Shown: positions 35,522 through 45,143, numbered from the stretch's first letter. The stretch is 64,000 bases of DNA from Sphingopyxis sp. (GCF_016793825.1 NZ_JAEULM010000021.1:1-64000); one strand, 5' to 3'. Notes: a model not told the origin generated them from the sequence alone. A program made the numbers and translations.

Positions 35522-36547
35522 ATGACCGCCGCGCCCTCCGTAGCGACCATCATCGGCGATGCCGGGTGGCTCGCGCATCGTTACGATCCCGGTCACGACG
35601 CCTTCCATTTTCGCCGCGTGTCCCGCGATGCGCGGGCCGAAGTTCCCTTTCTCACCGACCAGTATCTTGGCGAAGAGAGCGCACCCGTAGTCCTGCGGCG
35701 CAGCGACTGCCGCCTGGCCGCCGCGTCGCCGGAACCGCCGCTCCACTTCCTGCTTCACTCGGCCTATTGCGCCTCGACGATGCTGGTTCAGGCCTTCGAC
35801 CGACCGGGCGTCGCGACGGGCCTGTCCGAACCCGTCCTGCTCAACGACATGGTTGGCTGGCGCCGCCGCGGCGCCGAGCCGCGCGCGCACGGCCGCGCGA
35901 TGGACGATGCACTCGCCATGCTTGCGCGGCCGCTGACCGATGGGGAAGCGGTGATCGTCAAGCCTTCGAACATTTTCAACCCACTCGCCCGCGGCGCCTT
36001 GATGCTGCGCCCGCAAGCGCGCGCGCTTCTCCTCCACGCGCCGCTGCGAGCGTTTCTGCTTTCCGTCGCGCGCAAGGGTATCTGGTGCCGGCTCTGGTGC
36101 CGCGAACTGCTCGAATCCTACCTCGCCGACGGATATGTCCAGCTCGGTTTCGAGCCGCGCGACTATTTCCGTCAGTCGGACCTTCAGGTCGCGGCGGTCG
36201 GCTGGCTCGCCCAGCAACAGGCGTTCGCGGCGTTCCTCGACGGAGCGCCCGATCGCTTCGCCTCGCTCGACAGCGAGACGCTCACGGCCGATCCGGTCGC
36301 CGCGGTCACCGCGGCCCTCGCTCATTACGGCCTGCCGGCCGATCGCGATGCGATCGCGGCACACCCCGCGCTCGGACGCAACAGTAAATCGGGCGCCACC
36401 TTCGCAGCGGGCGAGCGTCAGCGCGACCTCGCCGCCGCCGAGGCGGCCTATGGCGAAGAGATCGACCAGGTGATCGGCTGGGCCGAGGTCGTCGCCGCCC
36501 GGTTCGATATTCCGCTGGCCTTGCCGCGCCCGCTTCTGGTGCGCTGA
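35522..36547 (+). CDS. Sulfotransferase-like P-loop protein
   Basis: 341 residues. LLHSAYCASTMLVQAFDRPG at about 80-99 resembles the 5'-PAPS-binding loop of a sulfotransferase family that sphingomonads and caulobacters carry near TonB receptors, with GLSEPVLLND after it and ALLLHAPLRAFLLSVARK as the 3'-phosphate-binding segment. The P-loop is degenerate (S-x-Y-C-A-S-T), so activity is uncertain. No membrane segment. No ribosome site is obvious before ATG 35522 (aaggtcgattg). Genomic context (beta-hydroxylase on one side, TonB receptor on the other) suggests joint modification and uptake of a peptide or natural product. Confidence 0.7.
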   Translation: MTAAPSVATIIGDAGWLAHRYDPGHDAFHFRRVSRDARAEVPFLTDQYLGEESAPVVLRRSDCRLAAASPEPPLHFLLHSAYCASTMLVQAFDRPGVATGLSEPVLLNDMVGWRRRGAEPRAHGRAMDDALAMLARPLTDGEAVIVKPSNIFNPLARGALMLRPQARALLLHAPLRAFLLSVARKGIWCRLWCRELLESYLADGYVQLGFEPRDYFRQSDLQVAAVGWLAQQQAFAAFLDGAPDRFASLDSETLTADPVAAVTAALAHYGLPADRDAIAAHPALGRNSKSGATFAAGERQRDLAAAEAAYGEEIDQVIGWAEVVAARFDIPLALPRPLLVR

Positions 36548-36645
36548 TCGCGGAGGCCTCCGGCGGCAACGCGCCGGGGCAACGGCAACGCGGCGGCCGC
36601 GACATCAGCCTCGCCAATCCAGACAGCCAGCACGAACCGGACATA

Positions 36646-36675
36646 GAAAAAGGGGCGGACATCGCTGTCCGCCCC
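36646..36675 (-). terminator. Intrinsic terminator of the TonB-receptor gene
   Basis: On the minus strand GGGGCGGAC and GTCCGCCCC form a 9-bp stem with a six-base loop, followed by TTTTT. It lies 25 bases after the receptor stop. The rightward sulfotransferase-like gene, ending at 36547, could use the same stem but has no T-run. Confidence 0.9.
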
Positions 36676-36700
36676 CAATTCTTGCCGAAGCGTGAAGCGA

Positions 36701-39700
36701 CTAGAACTTCAGCTTCGCCGACACCGCATAACGGCGGCCCAGCGCGTCGTAGGACGACGGGAAGGTGTTGCCGCTGTTGTAGGTGGTCGAACCGATCGTG
36801 TTGCCGACGATCGGCGGGCCCTTGTCGAGCAGGTTCTGCACGGTCGCCGTGAACGTCAGGTTTTCGCTGATGTTGAAGCGCGCGGTCAGGTCGAAATAAT
36901 GCTTCGACTTGATCTTGCGGAACTGCGGATCGACGACGCAACCATTGTCATCGGTGCCCGTCGGATCGGGGCAACCATTGACCGGGTCGGTGCCGGCATC
37001 GACCGCCGCAGCGATATCAGCCTGAAGCTGCAGGGGTTCGAACGAAACCGCGTCCTGCCAGCGCCACAGCAGCGACAGATCGACCTTGTCGAAGCCGAGC
37101 GTGAAGCGCTGCGAGAACTGGAATTCCGGCTGGATCGAACCCGTGAACGAGCAGTTCACGCTGTAATAGCCAACGCACTCACGGTTGATCGAGTCGGGAT
37201 TCGCGACGTTCGAGTTGAACTTCGAGTGGCGCGTCCAGTTACCGACGAACGACCAGTCGAGGCTGGCGAAGCCGAGGTCGGTGCCCCAGTTCATCAGCAG
37301 GTCGAAGCCGTCGGTGTACAGGCGACCCAGATTGTTGGTCTGACCGAAGAGGCCGCCCGTCGTCGCCGGGTCACCGTCAAGACCACCCGTGATCGGGTTA
37401 CGACGGATCGTCGTACAAGCAGGATCGGTCGCGCTGTTGGCACCCGACGCACCGAAGCAGGCTTCGATGATGTCGCCCGGCAGCGGAGCACCGATAACGT
37501 TATTGATCTTGATGTTGTAATAGTCGAGCGACATGTTGAAGCGCGGCAGGAAATCAGGCTGCCACACGACGCCCAGCGTCCAGGTGTCGGCCTTTTCCGG
37601 CTGCAGGTTCAGGTTACCGCCGGCCGTGATGTTCGCCTGGGCCGCGGTCGGGTTCTCGATCGTACCGATCGTACCGGCCGGAGCGCCCTGAGCGATACAG
37701 ATCGCGCGCAGGTTGGCATCACCCAGCGGGGCAGCGCCAGCGCAGGGATCGATGCCGAGGTTGGTCAGGCCGACCGACAGCGGCGTGAAGAGTTCGCCGA
37801 TGTTGGGGGCACGGACCGCGCGGCTGTAGTTACCACGGAACTTGACGCCCGCGCCCGGTTCCCAGCTACCGCCGGCCTTCCAGGTGGTGGTGTTATACCC
37901 GCCAGCGCCTTCAATGCTGTAATCCGAGTAACGGATACCGGCTTCGAGGGTCAGGCTTTCGAAGAAGGGCTTGTCCTCGATCAGCGGAGCGACGACTTCG
38001 GCATAAGCTTCATAGACGTCATAGCCGCCATCGATGTCCGGAGCCGCGCCGCCGGCGCCGCCGAGTTCACCCGGCGTCTTGGCGAGGAGGTCGGACGACT
38101 GCTGCGCCTTGTACTTGCGATATTCGCCACCGATCGCGAAACCGATCGGCTGCACCGCGCCCGGCGACGTGAAACCGAGGTCGCCCGAGATGACGGCGCG
38201 AGCCTGGGCCAGCGACGTGCGGTTGACCGAGGTGCTCTTTTCCGAAAGGAAACGGGCCGCTTCCGGCGTGATCGAACCTTCGGGGCCGAACAGGTTGACC
38301 GGGACGCAGTTCCCGTTGCCGCTCTGACAGGTCACGCCGTCGTTCGACAGCGCCGCTTCACGGAAGCGCGACTGCAGCGTGTATCCATTGATGCTCTGGA
38401 TGTTTTCGGATTCGCCGTACGCACCCTCGACGTTCCAGTCGATCGAATCGGTGATGCCGCCACGGGCGCCGACACGATAGTCGAAGAAGGTCGTCTGGTA
38501 GTTGCTGATACGCGGACCGACTTCCGGCGTACGGCGGCTGAGCGCCACCGTGACTTCGCGGTAGTTCGGATCGCTGCGGCCGGTTGCGGTCGCAGCGGCG
38601 TCGCACTGGGCTTGGGTAAACTGCGGAGTGTAAGCCGTCTGGCCCGAAACCGAGGCACCTGCCCCATTCACACCATTGACCACCGGCGCCACGTTCAGTG
38701 CGCAGAACTGGTTGCGCAGCGCGGCCGGCAGGAACGGGTTGTTCAGGTTGATCGTGACGGTACCGCCGAACGAACCCGACGGCGCGATGATCGTCGACAC
38801 GGTGTTCTTCGAGAACATGCCGCGCGTATAGACTTCAACCGCGTCCGAGACCTCGTAATTGGCCTGGCCATAGATGTTGTAGCGTTCAAACGGCGTCTGG
38901 AAGATGTTGAACGGGTTGAAGTTGTAGGTCTGGAACGTACCGACCGCCTGGCCAGCCGCATTGACCTGACGAACCGCACCGTTCGCTGCGCCACCGGCGG
39001 TCAGCGCCAGGACCGGCAGAGTCGCCGGGCTGGTCGGATCGGTCGGGTCGTAGTTCGGGTTCGGAACGGTCGCGCCGGTATCGGTGTACTGGGCGATCGT
39101 GTTCGGCACCCCGTTGGTCAGACCGCGCGTACCCGAGAAGCGCGACGGAACCGACGTACCCGAACCCACGAACGTGTTCGAATAGCTGTCGAGCGTGTTG
39201 TTCGAGAAAGCGCGGTCACCCTGATAAACGGCGTCCGCCTGCTGATAACCGATGCTGAGAACGGCATTACCGCGACCGTCGTCGAAATTCGCACCGATCG
39301 TCGCATCGACGCGGAAGACGTTGCCGTCGCCCTTTTCGGTAATCTGTTCCGAAGCGGCGACTTCCAGACCCGCGAAATCGCGCTTGGTCACGAAGTTGAC
39401 AACGCCGGTGATGGCGTCGGCACCATAGGTGGTCACCGCCGCACCGGTCAGCGCGTCGACGCGCTCGATCAGGGCCAGCGGGATGTTGTTGAGGTCGACG
39501 CGGCCGTTGACGTCCGACGGAGCGACGCGGTTGCCGTTCAGCAGGACAATGTTGCGGGTCGAGCCGAGGCCACGAAGATCGACATACGAGCCGCCCGAGT
39601 TGCCGTTGTTCACCGCCGAACCCATGTTCGGGACGACGCCGGGCATTTCGCGCAGAACTTCTTCCGCGACGTTCGACTGCTTGAGTTCGATGACGTCGGA

Positions 39701-39895
39701 GGTGGTGACGTTGACCGGGGTCGACTGTTCGAGGTTCGGGTTGCGGATCAGCGTACCGGTGACGACGATTTCCGAGTTCGGAGCGGCGCCCTCTTCGGCC
39801 GCATCCTGCGCATAGGCAGGAGCCGAAACCAGCGCGACGCTCAGCACGAGCGGTGCGGCGCTAAGCTTCAGCTTGGAATATTGAGTGGTTTTCAC
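36701..39895 (-). CDS. TonB-dependent outer-membrane receptor
   Basis: 1064 residues. A GTG at 39895, with site aaggga eight bases away, starts a signal peptide (KLSAAPLVLSVALVSAPAYAQ). The plug follows: EIVVTGTLIRNPN, STPVNVTTSDVIELKQSNV, LREMPGVVPN, YVDLRGLGSTRNIVLLNG, then YGADAITGVVNFVTKR. The barrel ends in RRYAVSAKLKF with a terminal Phe, as needed for BAM insertion. This big sphingomonad group has TonB box-like IVVTG but no known ligand; it is often near peptide- or halogenase-related genes. Third positions are less GC-extreme than neighbours, as in highly expressed genes. A terminator follows it. Confidence 0.95.
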   Translation of the reverse strand: MKTTQYSKLKLSAAPLVLSVALVSAPAYAQDAAEEGAAPNSEIVVTGTLIRNPNLEQSTPVNVTTSDVIELKQSNVAEEVLREMPGVVPNMGSAVNNGNSGGSYVDLRGLGSTRNIVLLNGNRVAPSDVNGRVDLNNIPLALIERVDALTGAAVTTYGADAITGVVNFVTKRDFAGLEVAASEQITEKGDGNVFRVDATIGANFDDGRGNAVLSIGYQQADAVYQGDRAFSNNTLDSYSNTFVGSGTSVPSRFSGTRGLTNGVPNTIAQYTDTGATVPNPNYDPTDPTSPATLPVLALTAGGAANGAVRQVNAAGQAVGTFQTYNFNPFNIFQTPFERYNIYGQANYEVSDAVEVYTRGMFSKNTVSTIIAPSGSFGGTVTINLNNPFLPAALRNQFCALNVAPVVNGVNGAGASVSGQTAYTPQFTQAQCDAAATATGRSDPNYREVTVALSRRTPEVGPRISNYQTTFFDYRVGARGGITDSIDWNVEGAYGESENIQSINGYTLQSRFREAALSNDGVTCQSGNGNCVPVNLFGPEGSITPEAARFLSEKSTSVNRTSLAQARAVISGDLGFTSPGAVQPIGFAIGGEYRKYKAQQSSDLLAKTPGELGGAGGAAPDIDGGYDVYEAYAEVVAPLIEDKPFFESLTLEAGIRYSDYSIEGAGGYNTTTWKAGGSWEPGAGVKFRGNYSRAVRAPNIGELFTPLSVGLTNLGIDPCAGAAPLGDANLRAICIAQGAPAGTIGTIENPTAAQANITAGGNLNLQPEKADTWTLGVVWQPDFLPRFNMSLDYYNIKINNVIGAPLPGDIIEACFGASGANSATDPACTTIRRNPITGGLDGDPATTGGLFGQTNNLGRLYTDGFDLLMNWGTDLGFASLDWSFVGNWTRHSKFNSNVANPDSINRECVGYYSVNCSFTGSIQPEFQFSQRFTLGFDKVDLSLLWRWQDAVSFEPLQLQADIAAAVDAGTDPVNGCPDPTGTDDNGCVVDPQFRKIKSKHYFDLTARFNISENLTFTATVQNLLDKGPPIVGNTIGSTTYNSGNTFPSSYDALGRRYAVSAKLKF

Positions 39896-39986
39896 AGTGC
39901 AGTCCCTTGCTACTGATGGTGATGGTACCTGGGCCCCCTCTGCACCGGCGTGACGCCGACCCACAGATGCCCCGATAGCGTGCGGG

Positions 39987-39998
39987 ATGACCGGTCAT
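39987..39998. promoter_or_regulatory. 12-bp perfect palindrome upstream of the TonB receptor
   Basis: ATGACCGGTCAT, 92 bases before the receptor GTG start, in a 265-base gap that also has GTTTC-AGTG-GAAAC at 40123-40136. A regulator site is possible; no convincing -35/-10 pair was found. A repressor or two-component site is equally possible. Confidence 0.35.
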
Positions 39999-40160
39999 TC
40001 ATGTGGAGTAAAGGAAAATTGGCGCGACTCCGACGGTTTCGACAGCCATTGTGACGTATTTGCAACAGCCCGAGGACTCCGCGACATACTATGCCACTGC
40101 TGCCCGGCATGGCGGAAACTTTGTTTCAGTGGAAACCAGTTTACCTCAAACAGGCTGCGG

Positions 40161-41096
40161 TCAACCGCCGATCGGGCCCGCCAGCTTGCCCGGATCGAGC
40201 CGTGCGTCGCGCCACTTCAGTCCCCAGTGCAGATGCGGACCGTTCGCACGCCCCGTCCGGCCGACCGCCCCGAGCTGTTGGCCCTGCACGACGCGGTCGC
40301 CGACCTTCACGTCGAGCCGCTGGCAATGCAAAAAGGCGCTCGACAGGCCCATGCCATGGTCGACGATCAGCAAATTGCCCTCCAGCGTGAAGGGCACCGC
40401 GGCAGCGAGCGTCACGACGCCGTCGGCCGGCGCGACAAAGGGGGTTCCGGCCGGCACCGCGATGTCGGTCCCGCCATGATAAGCGCCGGGCTTGCCTTGG
40501 TAGATCCGCTGCGACCCGAAAAACCCCGACAACCGCCCGACAACTGGCCAACGGAAAGCCTGTTTCCAGCCATCGGACTCAACCGCCACGGCCCGCGCCG
40601 CGGCGATCTGCGCGAGTTCGGCCGGGCGGCGTCGCTCGAAATCGGCGTCGCTCGTCGCGCTGCCCCGATAGGGCGTGTTGACATATTCGACGCGCCAACT
40701 CCCCGGCGCGACGCTGATCGGCTGTTCGAGGGTGCGGCCGCTGGCGAAGGTCGCGACGAGCATCGCCGATGCCGCCGCATCGCGGTCGAACGCGATCAGG
40801 AACCGACCGTCGGTCGCAAACGCGACCGGCTTGCCATCGAGCGCGAGCGAGCGGGTTCCCTGCGGAACCCGACCCGTCAGCGCGCCCCCCTGTTCCGCTG
40901 CGCCGCGCAGCGCGAAGTCCGCTCGAACGGGAACCGAAGGTTCCGGCGGAAGGGCAGGTGGCGGGGCTGGCGGTTGCGGCGCCACGACAGGCGCCGCGCC
41001 GGACGCCGCTGGCACTTCGCTCGCCGGAACACAGCTCGCGGCGATCGCCAGCAAAGGCAGTACCGCGCCGAAACGCGGCCCGATACGCCGCCTCAT
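40161..41096 (-). CDS. M23 family metallopeptidase, probable lipoprotein
   Basis: 311 residues. The leader LPLLAIAASC ends in a lipobox-like AASC (Cys22). A Pro-rich spacer follows (PQPPAPPPALPPEP), then a beta domain, and the LytM/M23 catalytic domain at the C-terminus with HGGTDIAVP (zinc His and Asp) and HLHWG (base and third ligand). All ligands are present, so it should be an active endopeptidase acting on peptidoglycan cross-bridges. Its ATG overlaps the stop of the DUF2093 gene by four bases. It is the last gene of the xseA operon. Confidence 0.95.
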   Translation of the reverse strand: MRRRIGPRFGAVLPLLAIAASCVPASEVPAASGAAPVVAPQPPAPPPALPPEPSVPVRADFALRGAAEQGGALTGRVPQGTRSLALDGKPVAFATDGRFLIAFDRDAAASAMLVATFASGRTLEQPISVAPGSWRVEYVNTPYRGSATSDADFERRRPAELAQIAAARAVAVESDGWKQAFRWPVVGRLSGFFGSQRIYQGKPGAYHGGTDIAVPAGTPFVAPADGVVTLAAAVPFTLEGNLLIVDHGMGLSSAFLHCQRLDVKVGDRVVQGQQLGAVGRTGRANGPHLHWGLKWRDARLDPGKLAGPIGG

Positions 41097-41299
41097 GCCC
41101 CGGCGTCGAGCGCGGCCTGCACCGAAATCGCCGCGGTCGCATAGGGCTCCTGCCGCGCGACCGACCAGTAACGCAGCTCATCAAGGCCGATCGGCGCTCC
41201 GCTCACCGCGCACAACACATGGTCGCCAGGCGACAGAACCCGGAACCCATTGGGTCCGAAATGCAGGCGGGCAAGGCGGTTGCGGCTGGCGATCAACAT
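41093..41299 (-). CDS. DUF2093 domain protein
   Basis: 68 residues, the usual size for this alphaproteobacterial family: RLHFGPNGFRVLSPGDHVLCAV, then GLDELRYWSVARQEPYA. Function unknown; in other alphaproteobacteria it sits, as here, next to xseA. ATG 41299 was chosen because the family starts there; only weak purines precede it. Its TGA overlaps the M23 gene ATG by four bases. Confidence 0.9.
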   Translation of the reverse strand: MLIASRNRLARLHFGPNGFRVLSPGDHVLCAVSGAPIGLDELRYWSVARQEPYATAAISVQAALDAGA

Positions 41300-41375
41300 G
41301 ATTCGAGGTCCGTTCGGGCGTAAGTCATCGCCGCGGTTATAACAGGATCGGGACGTCCGGCCACCCCCGCTGCGG

Positions 41376-42830
41376 TCAAAAGAGCTCGCCCTGCCCCCGG
41401 CCCGGCGCACCCGGCGGCGCCTTGCGCAGCGGTTTCGCAGCGATCGTTGACGGCGTCGCATCGCTTCCGGCAACCTCAACCGGCACCTCGCCATCGGCGA
41501 ACTGCAGCCTGAGATCGCTGGCCGCCCTCGCTTTCGCGGCGGTGGTGACGATTGCGCCCCCGGCATCGCGCACCATTGCATAGCCCCGCGACAGAAGCGC
41601 CCGCGGATCGAGCGAACCGAGCAGGCGTCCCAGCCCTTCGAGCCGCGCGCGATCCCGGTCCCAACGCCGCGCGAGCAGCACCGGTCGCAACGCCCCCGAC
41701 CGCGTCGCCAACCGCTCGGCAACGACGGCGAGCCGCTGCCGCTGCGCGCGGTCGATCCGGTCGCCCTGCTCGTCAAGCCGCTGGCGTTGCGGCGCATAGA
41801 GCGCCTCGCGCTTCGGCAGGTGACGCGCCAGCGCCGCCAGCCGCTCGCCGGCCAGCGCCTGCTGCCGGTTCGCCGCGCCGATGATCCGGGCGCCCCAGGT
41901 CGCGAGCTGCGCCTGCAACTCGGCGCGCACCGGCACCGCCATTTCGGCGGCGGCGGTCGGGGTCGGCGCGCGGACATCGGCGACATAGTCGGCGAGCGTC
42001 ACGTCGGTTTCATGCCCCACGGCGCTGATCGTCGGGATGCGGCATTCGGCGATCGCACGCACGACGACCTCTTCGTTGAACGCCCACAAATCCTCGATCG
42101 AGCCGCCGCCGCGCGCGACGATGACAAGGTCTGGGCGCGGCACCGGCCCGCCGGGCGCGATCGCGTCGAACCCGCGCACGGCCTTCGCGACCTGCGCCGC
42201 CGCGCCCTCGCCCTGCACCAGCACCGGCCAGACGATCACCCGCGTCGGGCAGCGATCGGCCAGGCGATGCAGAATATCGCGGATCACCGCCCCGGTCGGC
42301 GAGGTCACGACACCGATCACCTGCGGCAGATAGGGCAGCGGCTGCTTGCGCCCCCGATCGAACAGTCCTTCATCGCCCAGCCGCGCCTTCAGCTTTTCGA
42401 ACAGCAGCATCAGCGCGCCTTCGCCCGCGACCTCGAGCGTTTCGACGACGAGCTGGTACTTCGAACGGCCGGGATAGGTGGTCAGCTTGCCGGTCGCGAT
42501 CACTTCGATCCCGTCCTCGGGCCGGAACGCGAGGCGTGCCGCCTGTCCCTTCCACATCACCATGTCGATCAGCGCGTTGTCGTCCTTCAGCGCCGCATAG
42601 AAATGCCCGGACGCCGCGCGCTTCGCGCCCGACAGCTCGCCGCGCACGCGGACGCGCGCAAAGCCGTCTTCGACCGCCCGCCTGATCGCCGCCGACAATT
42701 GGCTGACCGACAGCGCGGGCGCCCCGTCGCCGGATGGCGACCGACCGACATTGTCGCCGGGCGCCGCCTCGGCTAACAGCCGCGCTTCGGTGCCATCGTC
42801 GGACGCCGGATCGGGAAAAGGGACTGTCAT
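41376..42830 (-). CDS. xseA: Exodeoxyribonuclease VII large subunit
   Basis: 484 residues. With XseB it degrades single-stranded DNA into oligonucleotides in mismatch repair. N-terminal OB-fold ([26 protein letters not shown]), then the catalytic domain with [16 protein letters not shown] and [14 protein letters not shown], then a long coiled-coil (about 310-415) rich in Arg/Ala, and a C-terminal tail ending in GELF. ATG 42830 is used: site aggat is upstream; ATG 42845 lacks one. The start overlaps that of purD on the other strand by two bases (CATG), so the promoters must lie inside each other's genes. Confidence 0.95.
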   Translation of the reverse strand: MTVPFPDPASDDGTEARLLAEAAPGDNVGRSPSGDGAPALSVSQLSAAIRRAVEDGFARVRVRGELSGAKRAASGHFYAALKDDNALIDMVMWKGQAARLAFRPEDGIEVIATGKLTTYPGRSKYQLVVETLEVAGEGALMLLFEKLKARLGDEGLFDRGRKQPLPYLPQVIGVVTSPTGAVIRDILHRLADRCPTRVIVWPVLVQGEGAAAQVAKAVRGFDAIAPGGPVPRPDLVIVARGGGSIEDLWAFNEEVVVRAIAECRIPTISAVGHETDVTLADYVADVRAPTPTAAAEMAVPVRAELQAQLATWGARIIGAANRQQALAGERLAALARHLPKREALYAPQRQRLDEQGDRIDRAQRQRLAVVAERLATRSGALRPVLLARRWDRDRARLEGLGRLLGSLDPRALLSRGYAMVRDAGGAIVTTAAKARAASDLRLQFADGEVPVEVAGSDATPSTIAAKPLRKAPPGAPGRGQGELF

Positions 42831-44106
42831 GAATATCCTGCTCATCGGGTCGGGCGGCCGCGAACATGCGCTGAGCTGGCAGTTGGCACAATCGCCAAGC
42901 TGCGCCAAGCTCTATGCCGCGCCGGGCAATCCGGGGATCGAACTTTACGCCGAATGCGTCCCCGTCGCCATCGACGATCTGGACGGGCTGATCGCGTTCG
43001 TTCGCGCGCATGCCATCGACTTCGTCGTCGTCGGCCCCGAAGCACCGCTCGTCGCCGGGCTTGCCGACCGGCTGCGCGACATGGGCATAGCGACCTTTGG
43101 CCCGGGCGCCGCCGCGGCCCGGCTGGAAGGATCGAAAGGCTTCACCAAGGATCTTTGCGCCCGCGCCGGCATCCCGACCGCCGCCTATGTCCGCTGCACC
43201 AGCGCGGAAGAGGCGCTGGCGGTTCTCGACGGATTTTCGATCCCCGTCGTGATCAAGGCCGACGGCCTTGCCGCGGGCAAGGGCGTGATCATCGCCGAGA
43301 CGCGCGAGGACGCCGACGCCGCGATCGCGGACATGTTCGACGGCGCCTTTGGCAACGCCGGTGCCGAAGTGGTGATCGAGGAATATATGACAGGCGAGGA
43401 AGCGAGCTTCTTCGCGCTCTCCGACGGCACCGACGTCATCGCCTTCGGCAGCGCGCAGGACCACAAGCGCGTCGGCGACGGCGACACCGGCCCGAACACT
43501 GGCGGCATGGGCGCCTACAGCCCCGCACCGGTGCTGACCGCCGGGATCGAGGCGCAGGTCATGGACCGCATCATCCGGCCGACCGTCGCCACCCTCGCCG
43601 CCGAAGAAACGCCTTATATCGGCGTCCTCTTCGCCGGACTGATGCTGACCGATGACGGCCCGAAACTGATCGAGTATAATTGCCGTTTCGGCGATCCCGA
43701 ATGCCAGGTGCTGATGATGCGCTTCAGGGGCGACTTCGCGGCGCTGCTCCATGCCGCCGCCACCGGCAATCTTGCCGGTGCCCCGACCCCCGCTTTTTCA
43801 CACGACTATGCGCTCACCGTCGTGATGGCCGCGAACGGCTACCCCGGAACGCCCGAAAAGGGTGGCGCGATCCGGCGCATCGCCGATGCCGAGGCGGGCG
43901 GCGTGCGCGTCTTCCATGCCGGCACCGCGCGCGAAGACGGCCGGATCGTCGCCGCGGGGGGCCGGGTGCTGAACGTGACCGCGACGGGCAAGACGGTCAC
44001 CGAGGTGCAGGCGCGGGCCTATGCCGCGGTGGACAAGCTCGATTTCCCCACCGGCTTCTGCCGCCGCGACATCGGCTGGCGCGAAGTCGCGCGCGAGGGG
44101 AAATAG
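42829..44106 (+). CDS. purD: Phosphoribosylamine-glycine ligase (GARS)
   Basis: 425 residues. Joins glycine to phosphoribosylamine in the second step of purine synthesis. GSGGREHAL opens the N-terminal domain; the ATP-grasp domain shows [15 protein letters not shown] and the final ligand residues in [12 protein letters not shown]. Ribosome site aaaggga is 7 bases before ATG 42829. Its start codon shares the CATG with the divergent xseA ATG. The gene ends in a REP-containing gap. Confidence 0.97.
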   Translation: MNILLIGSGGREHALSWQLAQSPSCAKLYAAPGNPGIELYAECVPVAIDDLDGLIAFVRAHAIDFVVVGPEAPLVAGLADRLRDMGIATFGPGAAAARLEGSKGFTKDLCARAGIPTAAYVRCTSAEEALAVLDGFSIPVVIKADGLAAGKGVIIAETREDADAAIADMFDGAFGNAGAEVVIEEYMTGEEASFFALSDGTDVIAFGSAQDHKRVGDGDTGPNTGGMGAYSPAPVLTAGIEAQVMDRIIRPTVATLAAEETPYIGVLFAGLMLTDDGPKLIEYNCRFGDPECQVLMMRFRGDFAALLHAAATGNLAGAPTPAFSHDYALTVVMAANGYPGTPEKGGAIRRIADAEAGGVRVFHAGTAREDGRIVAAGGRVLNVTATGKTVTEVQARAYAAVDKLDFPTGFCRRDIGWREVAREGK

Positions 44107-44118
44107 CCTGAATCCGTT

Positions 44119-44192
44119 ATCCCGGCGAAAGCCGGGATCCCCCCGGTGCGGTCGATGGCGTGGTCGAGACTCCGGGCTTCGCCGGAATGACA
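44119..44192. repeat. CCCGG-type palindromic repeat pair after purD
   Basis: ATCCCGGC-GAAA-GCCGGGAT at 44119-44138 is a perfect hairpin; CCGGGCTTCGCCGGAATGAC at about 44173-44192 is a second, imperfect copy. Both belong to the dispersed alphaproteobacterial family and may act as a transcript end for purD. Confidence 0.8.
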
Positions 44193-44263
44193 AATAATGA
44201 AAGACGGCGGCTGGACGCGAATGACGCTGCCGCATAGGCTGACCGCAAGACAGGGAGATCAAC

Positions 44264-45043
44264 ATGGCGTGGCTTCAGGACAATTGGATCATCGCGGTCG
44301 TCGGCCTCGTCGTCGCGGTCGTTCTGCTATGGTGGCTCCTTGGCCGCAAAACGCCGCAGGAGTTCGAAACCCCGGTCGCGCCGGCGGCCGAGCCGCGCAA
44401 GCCGCTCGAAGCGGTAAAGCCCGAGATCATCGCCGCCGAGCCCGCGCGCTTCAAACCGAAAGAGCCGGCACCCGCGCCCGTCGCCGCCACGCCGCCGCCC
44501 GCCCCGACACCGAAGCCGGTGGCAGACGCGCCCCCGCCGCCCGAACCTGAACCAGCACCCGCCCCGACGTCCGAGCCCACGCCGGAACCGGTCGCCGACC
44601 TTCCGGAAGAGCCGACCGTTCCGGCCGCACCGGTCGCGGAAACCCCGCCTCCCGCGACACCCGAACCCGCTCCACAGACCGAGCCTGCGCCGGCTCCCGA
44701 GCCCGCGCCGACCTCCGAGTCCGCGATTGTCGTGCCCGAGGAACCGACCGCTCCGCCGCCTGCGCCCGAACCCGTCCCTGCTCCGGCCGCCAAGGCGGAC
44801 AATCTGCAACTGCTGAAGGGCGTTGGCCCCAAGATGGTGGCGCTGCTGAACGGCCTCGGCGTCACCAGCTTCCGGCAGATCGCCGACTGGACCGATGCCG
44901 ACGTCGCGGCCATCGACCCGCAACTCGGCGCCTTCCAGGGCCGCATCGCGCGCGACGCGATCGTCGACCAGGCGGGCTATCTTGCCCGCGGCGACAAGGC
45001 CGGGTTCGAAGCGAAATATGGGGCACTCGGCGGCGAGCTATAG
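44264..45043 (+). CDS. Membrane-anchored Pro-rich protein with C-terminal helix-hairpin-helix domain
   Basis: 259 residues. One membrane helix at about 9-27 (IAVVGLVVAVVLLWWLL) is followed by about 140 residues dominated by Pro, Ala and Glu, then a globular C-terminus from about 180: LQLLKGVGPKMVALLNGLGV, TSFRQIADWTDADVAAID. That is the H3TH/helix-hairpin-helix type (COG3743, annotated as FEN1-like). It may place a DNA- or RNA-binding domain at the membrane, but the role is unproven. Ribosome site ggaga. It stands alone between two repeat-bearing gaps. Confidence 0.82.
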   Translation: MAWLQDNWIIAVVGLVVAVVLLWWLLGRKTPQEFETPVAPAAEPRKPLEAVKPEIIAAEPARFKPKEPAPAPVAATPPPAPTPKPVADAPPPPEPEPAPAPTSEPTPEPVADLPEEPTVPAAPVAETPPPATPEPAPQTEPAPAPEPAPTSESAIVVPEEPTAPPPAPEPVPAPAAKADNLQLLKGVGPKMVALLNGLGVTSFRQIADWTDADVAAIDPQLGAFQGRIARDAIVDQAGYLARGDKAGFEAKYGALGGEL

Positions 45044-45075
45044 CGGCCGGCTTCGACCGTTTGCCGGCGATCATA

Positions 45076-45104
45076 TCCTCCCTGTGGCGCAGCGATGGGG
45101 AGGA
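45076..45104. repeat. Intergenic hairpin related to the element at 16845
   Basis: TCCTCCCTGTGGCGCAGCGA and the following TGGGGAGGA form an imperfect stem; the same core with CTCCCC and GCGATGGGGAG occurs at 16845-16873. Supports a dispersed repeat family. No gene overlaps it. Confidence 0.75.
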
Positions 45105-45114
45105 TTTTCCTTGT

Positions 45115-45143
45115 CGTCATCCGGGACTTGATCCGGGATGACG
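45115..45143. repeat. Palindromic intergenic repeat (CGTCATCC type)
   Basis: CGTCATCCGG and CCGGGATGACG flank the short loop GACTTGAT. It is the variant of the CGTCACCCCGGGCTTGACCC repeat at 3849 with A replacing some C positions. The remaining 110 bases to the next gene hold no other clear feature. Confidence 0.82.

Noticed and set aside
36692-39916. 1074-codon frame opposite the TonB receptor
   Set aside because: Low-complexity Arg/Val/Asp composition, no ribosome site, complete overlap with a recognised receptor.
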